Positions 23,042 through 31,331 of a DNA stretch of 34,972 bases are shown piece by piece. The notes beneath the pieces are model-generated. The model was not told where the DNA came from, ran no database searches, and was given only the letters and a program-made list of their open reading frames with translations. Both the position numbers and the translations under genes were made by a program. The DNA is from an uncultured Pseudomonadota bacterium (GTDB lineage Bacteria > Pseudomonadota > Gammaproteobacteria > Methylococcales > Methylomonadaceae). Within the stretch, counting starts at the first letter, position 1. Each line of letters starts with the position of its first letter. The stretch covers positions 1 through 34,972 of the forward strand of contig CAINHP010000041.1 in NCBI GenBank assembly GCA_903848905.1. The letters are read 5' to 3'.

Positions 23042-23314
23042 AATTTAATTCTCAGCTTTTAGGCTAAATATGTTCCAAAACAGTGCATAAATGAAGATTG
23101 TACGTTATTTTTGGTGCAATTTCGTCGCATTTATGATGTTAAATGCAGATTTGTGTTGATGATAAATAACGACTAAAAAAATTTTTATCATTCAATATCA
23201 TCAAATTAGCATTTATTTAGGCATATTCTATTATCAAAAATAATCCTCAATATTTCGCTGGCATAGTCTTTGCGCTTTTATTTTTATACACATGATTAGC
23301 TAAAGGTATCAATA

Positions 23315-24535
23315 ATGATTTGTTCCACGTCTATGCCTCGTTTTGGTGATAAAAAGAATTCTGATTTTTTTGAAGAATATCTGCAACGCCTGTTAACCCA
23401 GCGCGACTCAAGCGGTTTAACCGATATGATTGGTGGCATTGAAGCGTTTATGATTAGCGTTGAGCCCGGCAATTCGGTGGAATACATCACTGAACTCGCG
23501 CTAATGACACCTTATAACTATCTCGTCACACTTGATAGCGAAAAACATTTAACACACGTTTTGCGCATTGATATGAATTCGCCTGATATTTTACTCCGTG
23601 AAGTGAAATACGCGGAGCATAACGACATCTTTCGCAGTCTAAATGATTTATATCCCGTTGGTGCAAAACGCCCGCATAGCCGCTATTTAGGCGAGATTCT
23701 GTTAACAACAAATCGCCACGAAGTTGTTGCACTACAGCAAGTGCGCGAATTTCGTTTTTTTTCTATCGGTCAACTCGCCGATTTAGATTTACCGTTAAAC
23801 GTCAGCATATCAAAACCCTCGCCGTACACTCAAAATGTGGTGGGGTATATGGAGCGACCTGAAAATGGTATTCGTTTTTATCAACATGGTAACTGTGTGA
23901 TTCTACGCACAGCGCAAGCAGCTAATGACAGAGGAAAAGAAATGCAAACGCGCCTTGGCATTGGGGATTTATTATGCCCTATAGATCATCTTGCCACGCG
24001 TGTTTACAGTCAAAATCGTGAGTCAGCTATTTTAGAATACCTTGCACTATCAAGTTACTATTTCTGGGGAAGTTACGATATTGCGGATCAAAACTCATCA
24101 ACCAATGTCACTAAAAATACGCGCCTTGATCCCGAATCAAAAAGTCCTGCTAAAGTCTTTACGGCCAATAATCATCCCTACTGCGTCAATCATCTCGATA
24201 AAATGCCTAGCCCAACGGAAACCTTCGTGAGAAATTACGGCCCTCGTATGCACCATATTGCCGTGGAAGTCAAAGACGGTAATCAGCAAGGTAAAGAAAA
24301 TATTGATGTCGTTGTAGACGCCATTACAGCGCAAGGCAAAGGCTTTTTACTTAACACGGTAGGCTCTCGAGAAGAAGGATTAAAACAAATTTTCTCCTCC
24401 GCTTCGGACTTTTCTTCATTAATTATTGAATACGTACAACGATTTGATGATTTCGATGGTTTTTTTACCAAAGAAAACGTCGCCTCTCTGACCTATGCCG
24501 CAGGCCAAGAAGAAAGCGTTGCAAAAGAGTTATAA
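23315..24535 (+). CDS. HPPD-like VOC-superfamily non-haem iron dioxygenase
   Basis: 406 residues with SD AAAGG 8 bases before the ATG. It has two VOC (glyoxalase-fold) modules like 4-hydroxyphenylpyruvate dioxygenase. The C-terminal module shows the likely 2-His-1-Glu iron triad: His225 (PIDHLATRVY), His314 (RMHHIAVEV) and Glu372 (SLIIEYVQRF). It also has HPPD-like flanking pieces: GLKQIFS before the Glu strand, and the GFFTKENVASL segment in place of GFGEGNFKAL. The N-terminal module is strongly divergent, and a 40-residue insert (about 258-300) separates the first ligand from the second. Either it is a distant HPPD (tyrosine degradation, homogentisate) or an HPPD-like enzyme acting on another 2-oxo acid. 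No homogentisate dioxygenase or tyrosine aminotransferase is nearby. It lies 26 bases upstream of citrate synthase in a likely operon. Confidence 0.75.
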   Translation: MICSTSMPRFGDKKNSDFFEEYLQRLLTQRDSSGLTDMIGGIEAFMISVEPGNSVEYITELALMTPYNYLVTLDSEKHLTHVLRIDMNSPDILLREVKYAEHNDIFRSLNDLYPVGAKRPHSRYLGEILLTTNRHEVVALQQVREFRFFSIGQLADLDLPLNVSISKPSPYTQNVVGYMERPENGIRFYQHGNCVILRTAQAANDRGKEMQTRLGIGDLLCPIDHLATRVYSQNRESAILEYLALSSYYFWGSYDIADQNSSTNVTKNTRLDPESKSPAKVFTANNHPYCVNHLDKMPSPTETFVRNYGPRMHHIAVEVKDGNQQGKENIDVVVDAITAQGKGFLLNTVGSREEGLKQIFSSASDFSSLIIEYVQRFDDFDGFFTKENVASLTYAAGQEESVAKEL

Positions 24536-24561
24536 CCACTTTCATTTTTCGGGAGAATTTT

Positions 24562-25839
24562 ATGACAGAAAATCGTGTATTTACATTGAGGGAAAATGCC
24601 AAAATAGTATGTGAAATTCCGGTATTGTCAGGAACGAATCGTCCTGATGTACTCGATATTAAATCGCTTTATAGCCAAACAGGTTTATTTACTTACGATC
24701 CGGGATTTCATTCCACGGCAAGTTGTAGCTCAACGATAACGTATGTTGATGATGAAATTGGCATGTTGTTTTATCGCGGTTATCCCATTGATGAATTAGT
24801 TGAAAAATGCAGTTTTTTAGAAATTAGCTGTTTGCTACTTTATGGTGAGTTGCCAACACCTGAAAAATTGCATGAATTTGAGCAAAAAATTACGACGCAA
24901 ACACTGGTTCACGACCAATTAACCAATTTTTTTAAAGGTTTTCGGCGTGACGCACACCCGATGGCTGTAATGGTGGGCGTTGTGGGAGCGTTATCCGCGT
25001 TTTACCACGATGCACTGGATATTAAATCCGCGCAAGACCGAGAACTCAATGCCATAAGATTAATTGCAAAAATGCCGACCATTGTGGCGATGTGCTACAA
25101 ATATAGCGTTGGTTTACCTTTTATTTATGCGCAAAGCAAACTGAATTACACAGAAAACTTCATGCGAATGTTATTTGCCACGCCTTGTGACGATTACATT
25201 CAAAATCCCGTCTTTGTTCGTGCCCTTGAAAAGTTTCTCATTCTCCATGCCGACCATGAACAAAGCGCCTCCACATCCACTGTACGTTTAGCCGGTTCAA
25301 GTGGCGCGAATCCTTATGCGTGCATTACAGCGGGCATTGCATGTCTTTGGGGGTCGGCTCACGGTGGCGCAAATGAAGCGGTTTTAAATACATTTAAAAC
25401 CATTGGTGATGTTTCTCATGTTCCCCGATTTATCGACAAAGCCAAAGATGATCACGATCCATTCAAATTAAATGGCGTTGGTCATCAGGTCTATAAAAAT
25501 TACGATCCTCGCGCCAAAATAATGAAACAACTTTGCTATGAAGTTCTCAGTGAACTCAATCAACTTGATGATCCACTCTTTCAAGTTGCTCTTGAAGTGG
25601 AGCACGTTGTTTTAAAAGATGCGTATTTTATTGAAAAAGGGATGTACCCCAAAGTCGATTTTTATTCTGGTTTATTGCTTTATTCACTCGGCATTCCCGT
25701 CAATATGTTCACTGCCATTTTCGCAATGGGACGAGCGATTGGCTGGATTTCACATTGGGATGAAATGATTTCCGATCCCAATCAACGCATTGGACGACCA
25801 CGGCAACTTTATCGAGGTTCTCCAAAGCGTCATATGTAA
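24562..25839 (+). CDS. gltA: Type II citrate synthase (GltA)
   Basis: 425 residues, aligning along its length to E. coli GltA as I remember it (DPGFHSTASC; FRRDAHPMAVM; ILHADHEQSASTSTVR). It condenses acetyl-CoA and oxaloacetate. Catalytic residues His267 (AHGGANEA), His308 (GVGHQVYKNYDPRA) and Asp366 (KVDFYSG) are all present, as are Arg317 and the RPRQLYRG end. The residue after His308 is Gln, where E. coli-type enzymes have Arg (GHRVYKNYDPRA). SD GGGAG precedes the ATG. It is downstream of an HPPD-like gene rather than alone or beside the sdh genes, its usual place. It may be the housekeeping enzyme or a dedicated paralogue for a pathway with the dioxygenase; the sequence does not decide this. 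Confidence 0.94.
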   Translation: MTENRVFTLRENAKIVCEIPVLSGTNRPDVLDIKSLYSQTGLFTYDPGFHSTASCSSTITYVDDEIGMLFYRGYPIDELVEKCSFLEISCLLLYGELPTPEKLHEFEQKITTQTLVHDQLTNFFKGFRRDAHPMAVMVGVVGALSAFYHDALDIKSAQDRELNAIRLIAKMPTIVAMCYKYSVGLPFIYAQSKLNYTENFMRMLFATPCDDYIQNPVFVRALEKFLILHADHEQSASTSTVRLAGSSGANPYACITAGIACLWGSAHGGANEAVLNTFKTIGDVSHVPRFIDKAKDDHDPFKLNGVGHQVYKNYDPRAKIMKQLCYEVLSELNQLDDPLFQVALEVEHVVLKDAYFIEKGMYPKVDFYSGLLLYSLGIPVNMFTAIFAMGRAIGWISHWDEMISDPNQRIGRPRQLYRGSPKRHM

Positions 25840-25931
25840 AGCGTCAATGCGACACCCCAACATCAGGAGTCATTGTGATGAAAAAGCTCTGTTTACGATT
25901 CAACGATATTTCCGTGTTAAACGTTTTTTGA

Positions 25932-25951
25932 TGCGTTGCTACGCAATTTTT
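25932..25951 (+). terminator. Weak terminator after gltA
   Basis: Short stem TGCGT (25932-25936) / ACGCA (25941-25945) with a 4-base loop, followed by ATTTTT. The short stem makes it weak, but position and U-run fit. Confidence 0.5.
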
Positions 25952-26102
25952 GCCAATATGCGCCCATAGTTTGGCGTAAAATAAAAATAGGTAATACTTA
26001 TTTAACGAAAAAAACGATAGACACTATTAAAAGCTTCACACGTTAAGACAATGAATTCGGTTAAAATATCAATCATCCGTTTTGACATTTAAAGCAGGCT
26101 CT

Positions 26103-27125
26103 ATGAAGCGTTTTTTCACATATTCAATTTTACTTATTTTACTTTCAGGTGCAGGCTGGGGAGCTTTTTCATGGATCCAAGAGCGACAACATTACGAAAG
26201 TACAGATAATGCTTATTTAAAAAGCAATAGCGTACTCATTAGTGCGCGTGTAGAAGGCTATATTACGCAGCTCAATGTAGATGATAATCAAATAGTCAAA
26301 AAAGGTGATGTGATTGCCGTCATTGATGATCGTGATTATCAAGCCAAGTTAGCACAAGCGCAGGCGCGAGTGTCCGAAGCACAAGCTTACTGTGATTTTT
26401 TGCGTGCGAATAAAAATACACAGCAATCATCCCTTAGTAATGCCGATGCAGCAGTTTTAGCAATTGAAGCAAAAAAACAGCAAATCAACCAAGATGTCGC
26501 GCGATTTAGCGCTTTAATTGAAAAAGGGAGTGCACCGCGTCAGACGCTCGATAAGTTGCAATCAGAATCGAAGCAAACAAGCGCAGAACTTCGTGGCTCT
26601 CAAGCTGCTGTTGCCATGCAACAAAAGCAGTTAACGAGTTTTGAAAGTAATATAGCCCAATCACTCGCACGGATCAAACAAGCACAAGCGCAAGTTGAAC
26701 TAGCCCAACTTGATTTGGCGTATACTCAAATTCTCGCACCATCTGATGGCACCATTGGTCATCGAGGAGTTCAAATCGGTCAGTTTATTCGCCCTGGTCT
26801 GAACTTAGTGCATTTGGTCAGTCAAAATCCAATATGGATTGAAGCGAATTTCAAAGAAACACAATTAACTCACATGAAAATTGGGCAACCCGTAAAAATT
26901 CACGTAGATGCCTATCCCGATTCGATATTAATGGGTAAAGTCGATAGTTTTTCACCAGCTAGTGGCTCAGAATATAGCCTACTTCCACCAGAAAATGCTA
27001 CGGGTAATTTCACCAAGATTGTGCGTCGTGTACCGGTTAAAATTGTATTCGACGACTCAGTGGACACCTCATTATTAAAATCGGGTTTATCCGTCACGGT
27101 AAAAGTTCAAGTTAAACCGTTATGA
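26103..27125 (+). CDS. emrA: EmrA/HlyD-type membrane fusion protein of a multidrug exporter
   Basis: 340 residues from the ATG at 26103 (AGG about 5 bases upstream; a TTG at 26082 is in frame but less likely). One N-terminal transmembrane helix (residues 4-23) anchors the protein. Then come the first half of the lipoyl-like domain (VEGYITQLNVDDNQIVKKGD), a long Gln/Ala-rich coiled-coil hairpin (about 85-205), the second lipoyl half (ILAPSDGTIG) and beta-barrel domains ending in SGLSVTVKV. The protein bridges the inner-membrane pump to a TolC-type channel, which is not encoded here. The stop overlaps the emrB start by 4 bases. Confidence 0.93.
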   Translation: MKRFFTYSILLILLSGAGWGAFSWIQERQHYESTDNAYLKSNSVLISARVEGYITQLNVDDNQIVKKGDVIAVIDDRDYQAKLAQAQARVSEAQAYCDFLRANKNTQQSSLSNADAAVLAIEAKKQQINQDVARFSALIEKGSAPRQTLDKLQSESKQTSAELRGSQAAVAMQQKQLTSFESNIAQSLARIKQAQAQVELAQLDLAYTQILAPSDGTIGHRGVQIGQFIRPGLNLVHLVSQNPIWIEANFKETQLTHMKIGQPVKIHVDAYPDSILMGKVDSFSPASGSEYSLLPPENATGNFTKIVRRVPVKIVFDDSVDTSLLKSGLSVTVKVQVKPL

Positions 27126-28687
27126 CGCAAACCGGAACAAACGAGCGTGTTTTAACAACGGGCGAATGGATTGGCTTTTTTAGTATGGCCGTTGGTGTAT
27201 TTATGGCGGTACTTGATATTCAAATTGTTGCCAGCTCATTGCAGGAAATTCAAGCCGGTCTATCCGCAACACAAGATGAAATTGCATGGGTGCAAACCTC
27301 CTATCTGATTGCGGAAGTGATTGTCATTCCACTATCCGGGTGGCTTGGACGTGTTTTTTCAACACGCTATTTATATGTACTCTCTGCCAGTGGCTTTACC
27401 TTAGCGAGTTTAGCGTGTGCCTTTGCATGGAATTTGCCCTCCATGATCGTATTTCGCTGCATTCAAGGTTTTTTTGGTGGCGCGATGATTCCCATGACGT
27501 TTACCATTATTTTCATGCTCTTTCCTCCACGATTACAACCCACGATGAGTATTGTTCTTGGGTTAATTGTCACTATGGCACCAACCATTGGCCCCGTTTT
27601 AGGGGGTTACTTAACTAACTCTTATAATTGGCAATTACTTTTTTTAGTCAACATTATTCCTGGTTTTATCGTCAGTTTCTTGGTATTTCGTTTTCTTGAT
27701 ATCGACAAACCTAATTGGGCACTCCTGCAAAAAATTGATTTTTTTGGCATTGCGTTAATAGCTATTTTTTTAGGATCATTGCAATTCGTGCTTGAAGAAG
27801 GCTCTAAAAACCAGTGGCTTGAAGATGAGACCATACTCATGCTGACTATTACAGCGATTATAAGTGGGGTGGTGATGCTTTGGTGGGAGCTTGTTAATCC
27901 TCACCCGATTATTGATTTATACGCGTTTAAAAATAGAAATTTTACAATTGGTTGTATTTATAGCTTTATTTTAGGCATTGGCCTTTACACTATTATTTAT
28001 TTAACGCCTATTTATCTTGGAAGTATCAAAGGCTTAAACAGTTTACAAATTGGTTATTATTTAATGGTTGTCGGCTTATTCCAGCTCGTTTCTGCGTTTA
28101 TTGCAGGACCACTTGAAAAGAAAATCGATTTGCGTGTCATGTTGTGCTTGGGATTTGGTTTATTTGCGCTTGGGTCATGGCTAAATGGGCAACTAACCGC
28201 TGAATCAGGTTACTGGGAATTTTTTATTCCACAAGCGATACGCGGTAGTGCGTTGATGCTGTGTTTTCTTCCCATTAATACTCTAACACTCGGCTTACTT
28301 CCAATGGAAGAAGTAAAAAATGCGAGTGGACTCTATAATTTAATGCGTAATTTAGGCGGTGCGATTGGTCTTGCAGTGGCCAATACGTTAATTTTGTATC
28401 TCAATAAAACGCATTATTCACAACTGCGTGAATCTGTTAAATCCACGGATATCCATGTCCAAAATTTACTTTTTGGCATGGAGCAACAGCTTGACACCTC
28501 TATTATTGATCATCCAAATACGGCTGCCTTACTCCAATTAAGCTCTCTTGCCTGGCGTGAAGCCGGTGTAATGACATTCAATAATTTATTTCAATGCATC
28601 GCGTTAATCTTTTTTAGTGCACTTTTTATTGCGCCCTTCCTCAAAAAAGTAGGAGCCGAAAAATCAGCCTCATTGCCTATGGAATAA
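27122..28687 (+). CDS. emrB: EmrB/QacA-type MFS drug exporter (DHA2 family, 14 TM)
   Basis: 521 residues, highly hydrophobic, with the 14-helix DHA2 layout. Motif D1 is in MAVLDIQIVASSLQEIQ, motif A-like in SGWLGRVFSTRYLYV, and motif C-like in TMAPTIGPVLGGYLTNSYNWQLLFLVNIIPG. It is a proton-driven exporter of hydrophobic or amphipathic compounds, working with EmrA and an outer-membrane channel. It is translationally coupled to emrA (ATGA overlap). No MarR/EmrR-type regulator is adjacent. The upstream neighbours (dioxygenase and citrate synthase) are separated by about 260 bases and a weak terminator, so a functional link is only a possibility. Confidence 0.94.
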   Translation: MTQTGTNERVLTTGEWIGFFSMAVGVFMAVLDIQIVASSLQEIQAGLSATQDEIAWVQTSYLIAEVIVIPLSGWLGRVFSTRYLYVLSASGFTLASLACAFAWNLPSMIVFRCIQGFFGGAMIPMTFTIIFMLFPPRLQPTMSIVLGLIVTMAPTIGPVLGGYLTNSYNWQLLFLVNIIPGFIVSFLVFRFLDIDKPNWALLQKIDFFGIALIAIFLGSLQFVLEEGSKNQWLEDETILMLTITAIISGVVMLWWELVNPHPIIDLYAFKNRNFTIGCIYSFILGIGLYTIIYLTPIYLGSIKGLNSLQIGYYLMVVGLFQLVSAFIAGPLEKKIDLRVMLCLGFGLFALGSWLNGQLTAESGYWEFFIPQAIRGSALMLCFLPINTLTLGLLPMEEVKNASGLYNLMRNLGGAIGLAVANTLILYLNKTHYSQLRESVKSTDIHVQNLLFGMEQQLDTSIIDHPNTAALLQLSSLAWREAGVMTFNNLFQCIALIFFSALFIAPFLKKVGAEKSASLPME

Positions 28688-28917
28688 AATTGTAGGCTAC
28701 GCAAATTAGTTATAGCAGAACATTAATCACAATCCATTATTCAAACGAAAACATCAAATAATCCGCCCATTTTGATTATGTCTTCCAAATTGCATGGCAA
28801 TACATGCGTTTAAGCCCTCTCACCCACTTTAAAGCATCGATAAGCTGTATCCCCCTATTTATCAAGCTATTCGCTATAGTTACTCAGAGCATGACTGAAC
28901 GCACTTTGTAAAAAAAA
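28688..28917. other. Intergenic region upstream of the peroxidase gene
   Basis: Part of the 339-base gap between emrB and the peroxidase gene. No ORF or strong hairpin was found before the CRP-like site that starts at 28918. A terminator for emrAB is expected but not obvious. Confidence 0.5.
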
Positions 28918-28933
28918 TGTGAACTGCGTCACA
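28918..28933. promoter_or_regulatory. Perfect CRP-type site upstream of cytochrome c peroxidase
   Basis: TGTGA (28918-28922), ACTGCG spacer, TCACA (28929-28933): both half-sites match the CRP/Vfr consensus exactly. The flanking A-rich left side and TTTT right side also fit. It lies 94 bases upstream of the start codon, in a good place for activation of the peroxidase promoter. It is not an FNR site (TTGAT-N4-ATCAA). Confidence 0.6.
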
Positions 28934-29026
28934 CTTTTGGAAAATTTATCAGAATTACGAACTGTTGCACTATAAACTTTTTTCAGCTGTTTAATATTAA
29001 ATTAAAAAGAAACAAGGATAAATATT

Positions 29027-30313
29027 ATGAAAAAGCTATTATTAACCTTCTCCTGTGCCGTCTTTAACTTAACTGCGTACTCAGCTGTTCCCTTAACACC
29101 GGAACAACAATTAGGGGAAGCCCTTTTTAAAGATAAAAACTTATCATTTAACCATAATCAATCTTGTGAAACATGCCACAGCCTAAATCCCATTCCGTCA
29201 CTTAAAGGCGTTCAAGGAATTGTGCCGGGATTTGTTGACCCCAGTAACGTCAAAGGTATATCTCCCATTTCAGTTGGCTCAATTCCACGGACAACTGGAA
29301 CACTTAATGCACCAAGCATTGCTTATGCGAGCTACAGCCCAGAATTTGGCTGGGATGAAGATGAACAAATTTATGTAGGTGGGCAATTTTGGAATGGCCG
29401 AGCAACAAATTTAATTGAACAAGCAAAAAAACCTTTACTCAATCCTGTTGAAATGGCGATGCTCGATGAACTCGATGTTGTTAATAGAATAAAATCCAAT
29501 CCTAAATACATCAAAGATTTCCAAAAAATCTACCAACTCAATATCTCCGATACCAGTTCAGACAAAGCAATACAAGACACCTACACTGCTCTCGCTAAAG
29601 CGATTAGTGCCTTTGAGCAAAGTGGAACTTTTAATAAATTCAACTCAAAATTTGACTATTATTTAGCTGGAACCACCCAATTAAGCACTACGGAGAAAAA
29701 AGGATTAGATTTATTTCAAGGAAAAGCAGGCTGTTCGGGTTGCCATAAAATGGATGTGACAGTGGACAGTAATGGAAACACCATTCCACCTCTGTTTACC
29801 TACTTTGGTTACGACAATATCGGACTGCCCCGCAATATGGCTATTCCAGGCAATCCCTTTGCAGACCTAGGGTTAGGTGGACGCGAAGGTATTCCACAAA
29901 CTGAAATTGGTAAACACAAAGTGAGATCGTTGCGTAATATCGATTTGACACCACCGTATGGTCATAATGGGATATTCAACAATTTAGATGATATGGTACA
30001 TTTCTATAACACGCGTGATGTATTGAAAAAAGTCAAAGATAATAACTCCCCTGAGTTTGCAAAAACCGCTTGGGCAGCACCTGAAATTTCGTCAAATATG
30101 AATACCACGCAAATAGGTAATTTGGGACTTAGCATAGTCGAAGAAAAAGCCATCGTTGCCTTTTTGAAAACGTTAACCGATGACTATCCATTATGGGGAA
30201 ACAATCCTGTTGCTGTTAGTACAAAAGATGGTCGTGTTCCTGAAAATTCGCCACCCCCTATTATCTCAACAAAAAACATGCCTACATTGAAAATTCCAGT
30301 TCGGATTAAATAG
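29027..30313 (+). CDS. Dihaem cytochrome c peroxidase (CcpA/MauG family)
   Basis: 428 residues behind SD AAGGA. It has a signal peptide (residues 1-20) and two c-type haem motifs, Cys47-x-x-Cys50-His51 and Cys236-x-x-Cys239-His240. Conserved family segments are LNAPSIAYA, FWNGRA, LNPVEMAM, HKVRSLRNIDLTPPYGHNG and FLKTLTDDYP. It reduces hydrogen peroxide in the periplasm with electrons from small cytochromes. A MauG-like biosynthetic role is less likely without a methylamine dehydrogenase nearby. The protein is longer than classical CcpA (about 340) because of a C-terminal Pro-rich tail (SPPPIIST) and inserts after the first haem. CRP-type control is suggested by the site at 28918. Confidence 0.92.
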   Translation: MKKLLLTFSCAVFNLTAYSAVPLTPEQQLGEALFKDKNLSFNHNQSCETCHSLNPIPSLKGVQGIVPGFVDPSNVKGISPISVGSIPRTTGTLNAPSIAYASYSPEFGWDEDEQIYVGGQFWNGRATNLIEQAKKPLLNPVEMAMLDELDVVNRIKSNPKYIKDFQKIYQLNISDTSSDKAIQDTYTALAKAISAFEQSGTFNKFNSKFDYYLAGTTQLSTTEKKGLDLFQGKAGCSGCHKMDVTVDSNGNTIPPLFTYFGYDNIGLPRNMAIPGNPFADLGLGGREGIPQTEIGKHKVRSLRNIDLTPPYGHNGIFNNLDDMVHFYNTRDVLKKVKDNNSPEFAKTAWAAPEISSNMNTTQIGNLGLSIVEEKAIVAFLKTLTDDYPLWGNNPVAVSTKDGRVPENSPPPIISTKNMPTLKIPVRIK

Positions 30314-30462
30314 TGATGCTTGATTATGAACCCGCTACACTTACTAAGACATAAATTTTGTAAAATAGTCTTACCAAAATGAGGTGTCAAATCTGACAAC
30401 GATAACAATTTAGTTGCAAATTCCAAGAACACTACGGAAACAATTTTTCAATTTACATAGAT

Positions 30463-30503
30463 TTGACCTTATACCATGATCATTTTTCATGGTATAAGGT
30501 CAA
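30463..30503. repeat. Perfect 17-bp inverted repeat (long hairpin)
   Basis: Arm TTGACCTTATACCATGA (30463-30479) is the exact reverse complement of 30487-30503, with a 7-base loop TCATTTT. There is no following T-run, so it is not a standard terminator. It may be a transposon or MITE remnant, a recombination site, or an mRNA 3'-end structure for the peroxidase gene 150 bases upstream. Confidence 0.9.
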
Positions 30504-30660
30504 TCTTTCTCATCAAGCGTCCAATACGCCGACGACTGACCCCTTCACCCCACTCTCGCAACTCACGCTGAATGCGCAATCAAGTGGACTATTAGCAACA
30601 CAAACCAAAAAGCACTTGCTCGAACTCACTAAAAAACTCCCTACAGCGGCCAAAATATGA
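30504..30660 (+). pseudogene. Possible 3' remnant of an unidentified gene
   Basis: A frame open from the hairpin (30463) to a TGA at 30660 gives a C-terminal-looking, polar, Thr/Leu/Lys-rich sequence (FTPLSQLTLNAQSSGLLATQ; HLLELTKKLPTAAKI) with a higher GC content than the surrounding DNA. There is no start codon with an SD, and part of the frame is the hairpin itself. It may be the tail of a gene whose front was lost at the inverted repeat. Family not recognised. Confidence 0.3.
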
Positions 30661-30798
30661 CAATCATCCAACTATTTATTCAAAAACAATCCAACCATTG
30701 AAAATACTATCAATGTCATAGATGAGCGCTCAAGCATGACAAATCATCGACTTCAATAATCTTCGAAAATATTGAATCAAACTATCAGATTAAATCCA

Positions 30799-31056
30799 TT
30801 ATTCATCATAGATACCATCGTCGATTTCAACATCATCGTGATATTCGTCACGATACGTCCCCCCATAAAGTCCCGCTGACTTTGTGAGCTTTTTATCTTG
30901 TTCATCATCTTCAATGGAATCGTCTGAAGCAAAATGCAGATGCGCGAATTGATTGGCTAAAAAAATATATTTCTGATTTTTATACAGAAAACAACCAAAT
31001 CTATCAGTATATAAACCAATCACACCTTTACCGCGCGGTAATGCTTGTGAATTCAA
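30799..31056 (-). CDS. Hypothetical 85-residue acidic protein, perhaps 5'-truncated
   Basis: The frame begins just after an in-frame stop and has only TTG (31056) or internal GTG as possible starts, without an SD. The N-terminal half is aromatic and strand-like (GVIGLYTDRFGCFLYKNQKYIFLANQFAHL). The C-terminal half is very acidic and Tyr-rich (YRDEYHDDVEIDDGIYDE). No family recognised. A decayed gene that has lost its beginning is as likely as an intact one. Confidence 0.35.
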   Translation of the reverse strand: MNSQALPRGKGVIGLYTDRFGCFLYKNQKYIFLANQFAHLHFASDDSIEDDEQDKKLTKSAGLYGGTYRDEYHDDVEIDDGIYDE

Positions 31057-31130
31057 AAATAGATTAATTCAACTTTATTGGCATTGATTATGCTGAATTA
31101 AATACATCATATAGCTTTCCCACTCCGTAG

Positions 31131-31160
31131 CCTCTTCATTTTATGTTAGAGGTTTTTTTT
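31131..31160 (+). terminator. Orphan terminator-like hairpin upstream of the 61-residue peptide gene
   Basis: CCTCT (31131-31135) pairs with AGAGG (31148-31152), followed by eight T, then GA and eleven T. No rightward gene ends just before it, so it may close a small RNA or the remains of a lost gene. Confidence 0.5.
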
Positions 31161-31250
31161 GATTTTTTTTTTTGACGTATCAAATTAAATAATTTTTAAC
31201 CCTACAATAGTACTAACCTTAGCCGATACAGTTAAGTCACGCTGAACAAA

Positions 31251-31275
31251 GCAAACGGATGAGAATCCCATTTGC
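31251..31275 (+). promoter_or_regulatory. GNRA-looped hairpin in the leader of the 61-residue peptide gene
   Basis: GCAAA-c-GGAT (31251-31260), tetraloop GAGA, ATCC-ca-TTTGC (31265-31275): nine base pairs with a small internal mismatch. It lies 57 bases upstream of the ATG. A compact GNRA-capped stem suggests a structured 5' UTR. Confidence 0.4.
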
Positions 31276-31305
31276 TATTTGGTGTGATAAAAGTATGGTT
31301 GCATG

Positions 31306-31318
31306 TTGTTATTAACAA
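31306..31318 (+). promoter_or_regulatory. Palindrome just before the SD of the 61-residue peptide gene
   Basis: TTGTTA (31306-31311), T, TAACAA (31313-31318) is a perfect inverted repeat ending 3 bases before the SD TGGAG. It is a candidate operator or translational switch, similar in placement to the palindrome before the 741 gene. Confidence 0.4.
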
Positions 31319-31331
31319 TTTGGAGAATAGA

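Noticed and set aside
23526-24471. Several frames within the dioxygenase gene
   Set aside because: All overlap a complete VOC enzyme with an intact metal triad.
25878-25931. 17-residue leader-like ORF after gltA with an AGGAG SD
   Set aside because: Only 17 codons, with no attenuator linked to a downstream gene. The stop borders a weak terminator, so it is probably chance.
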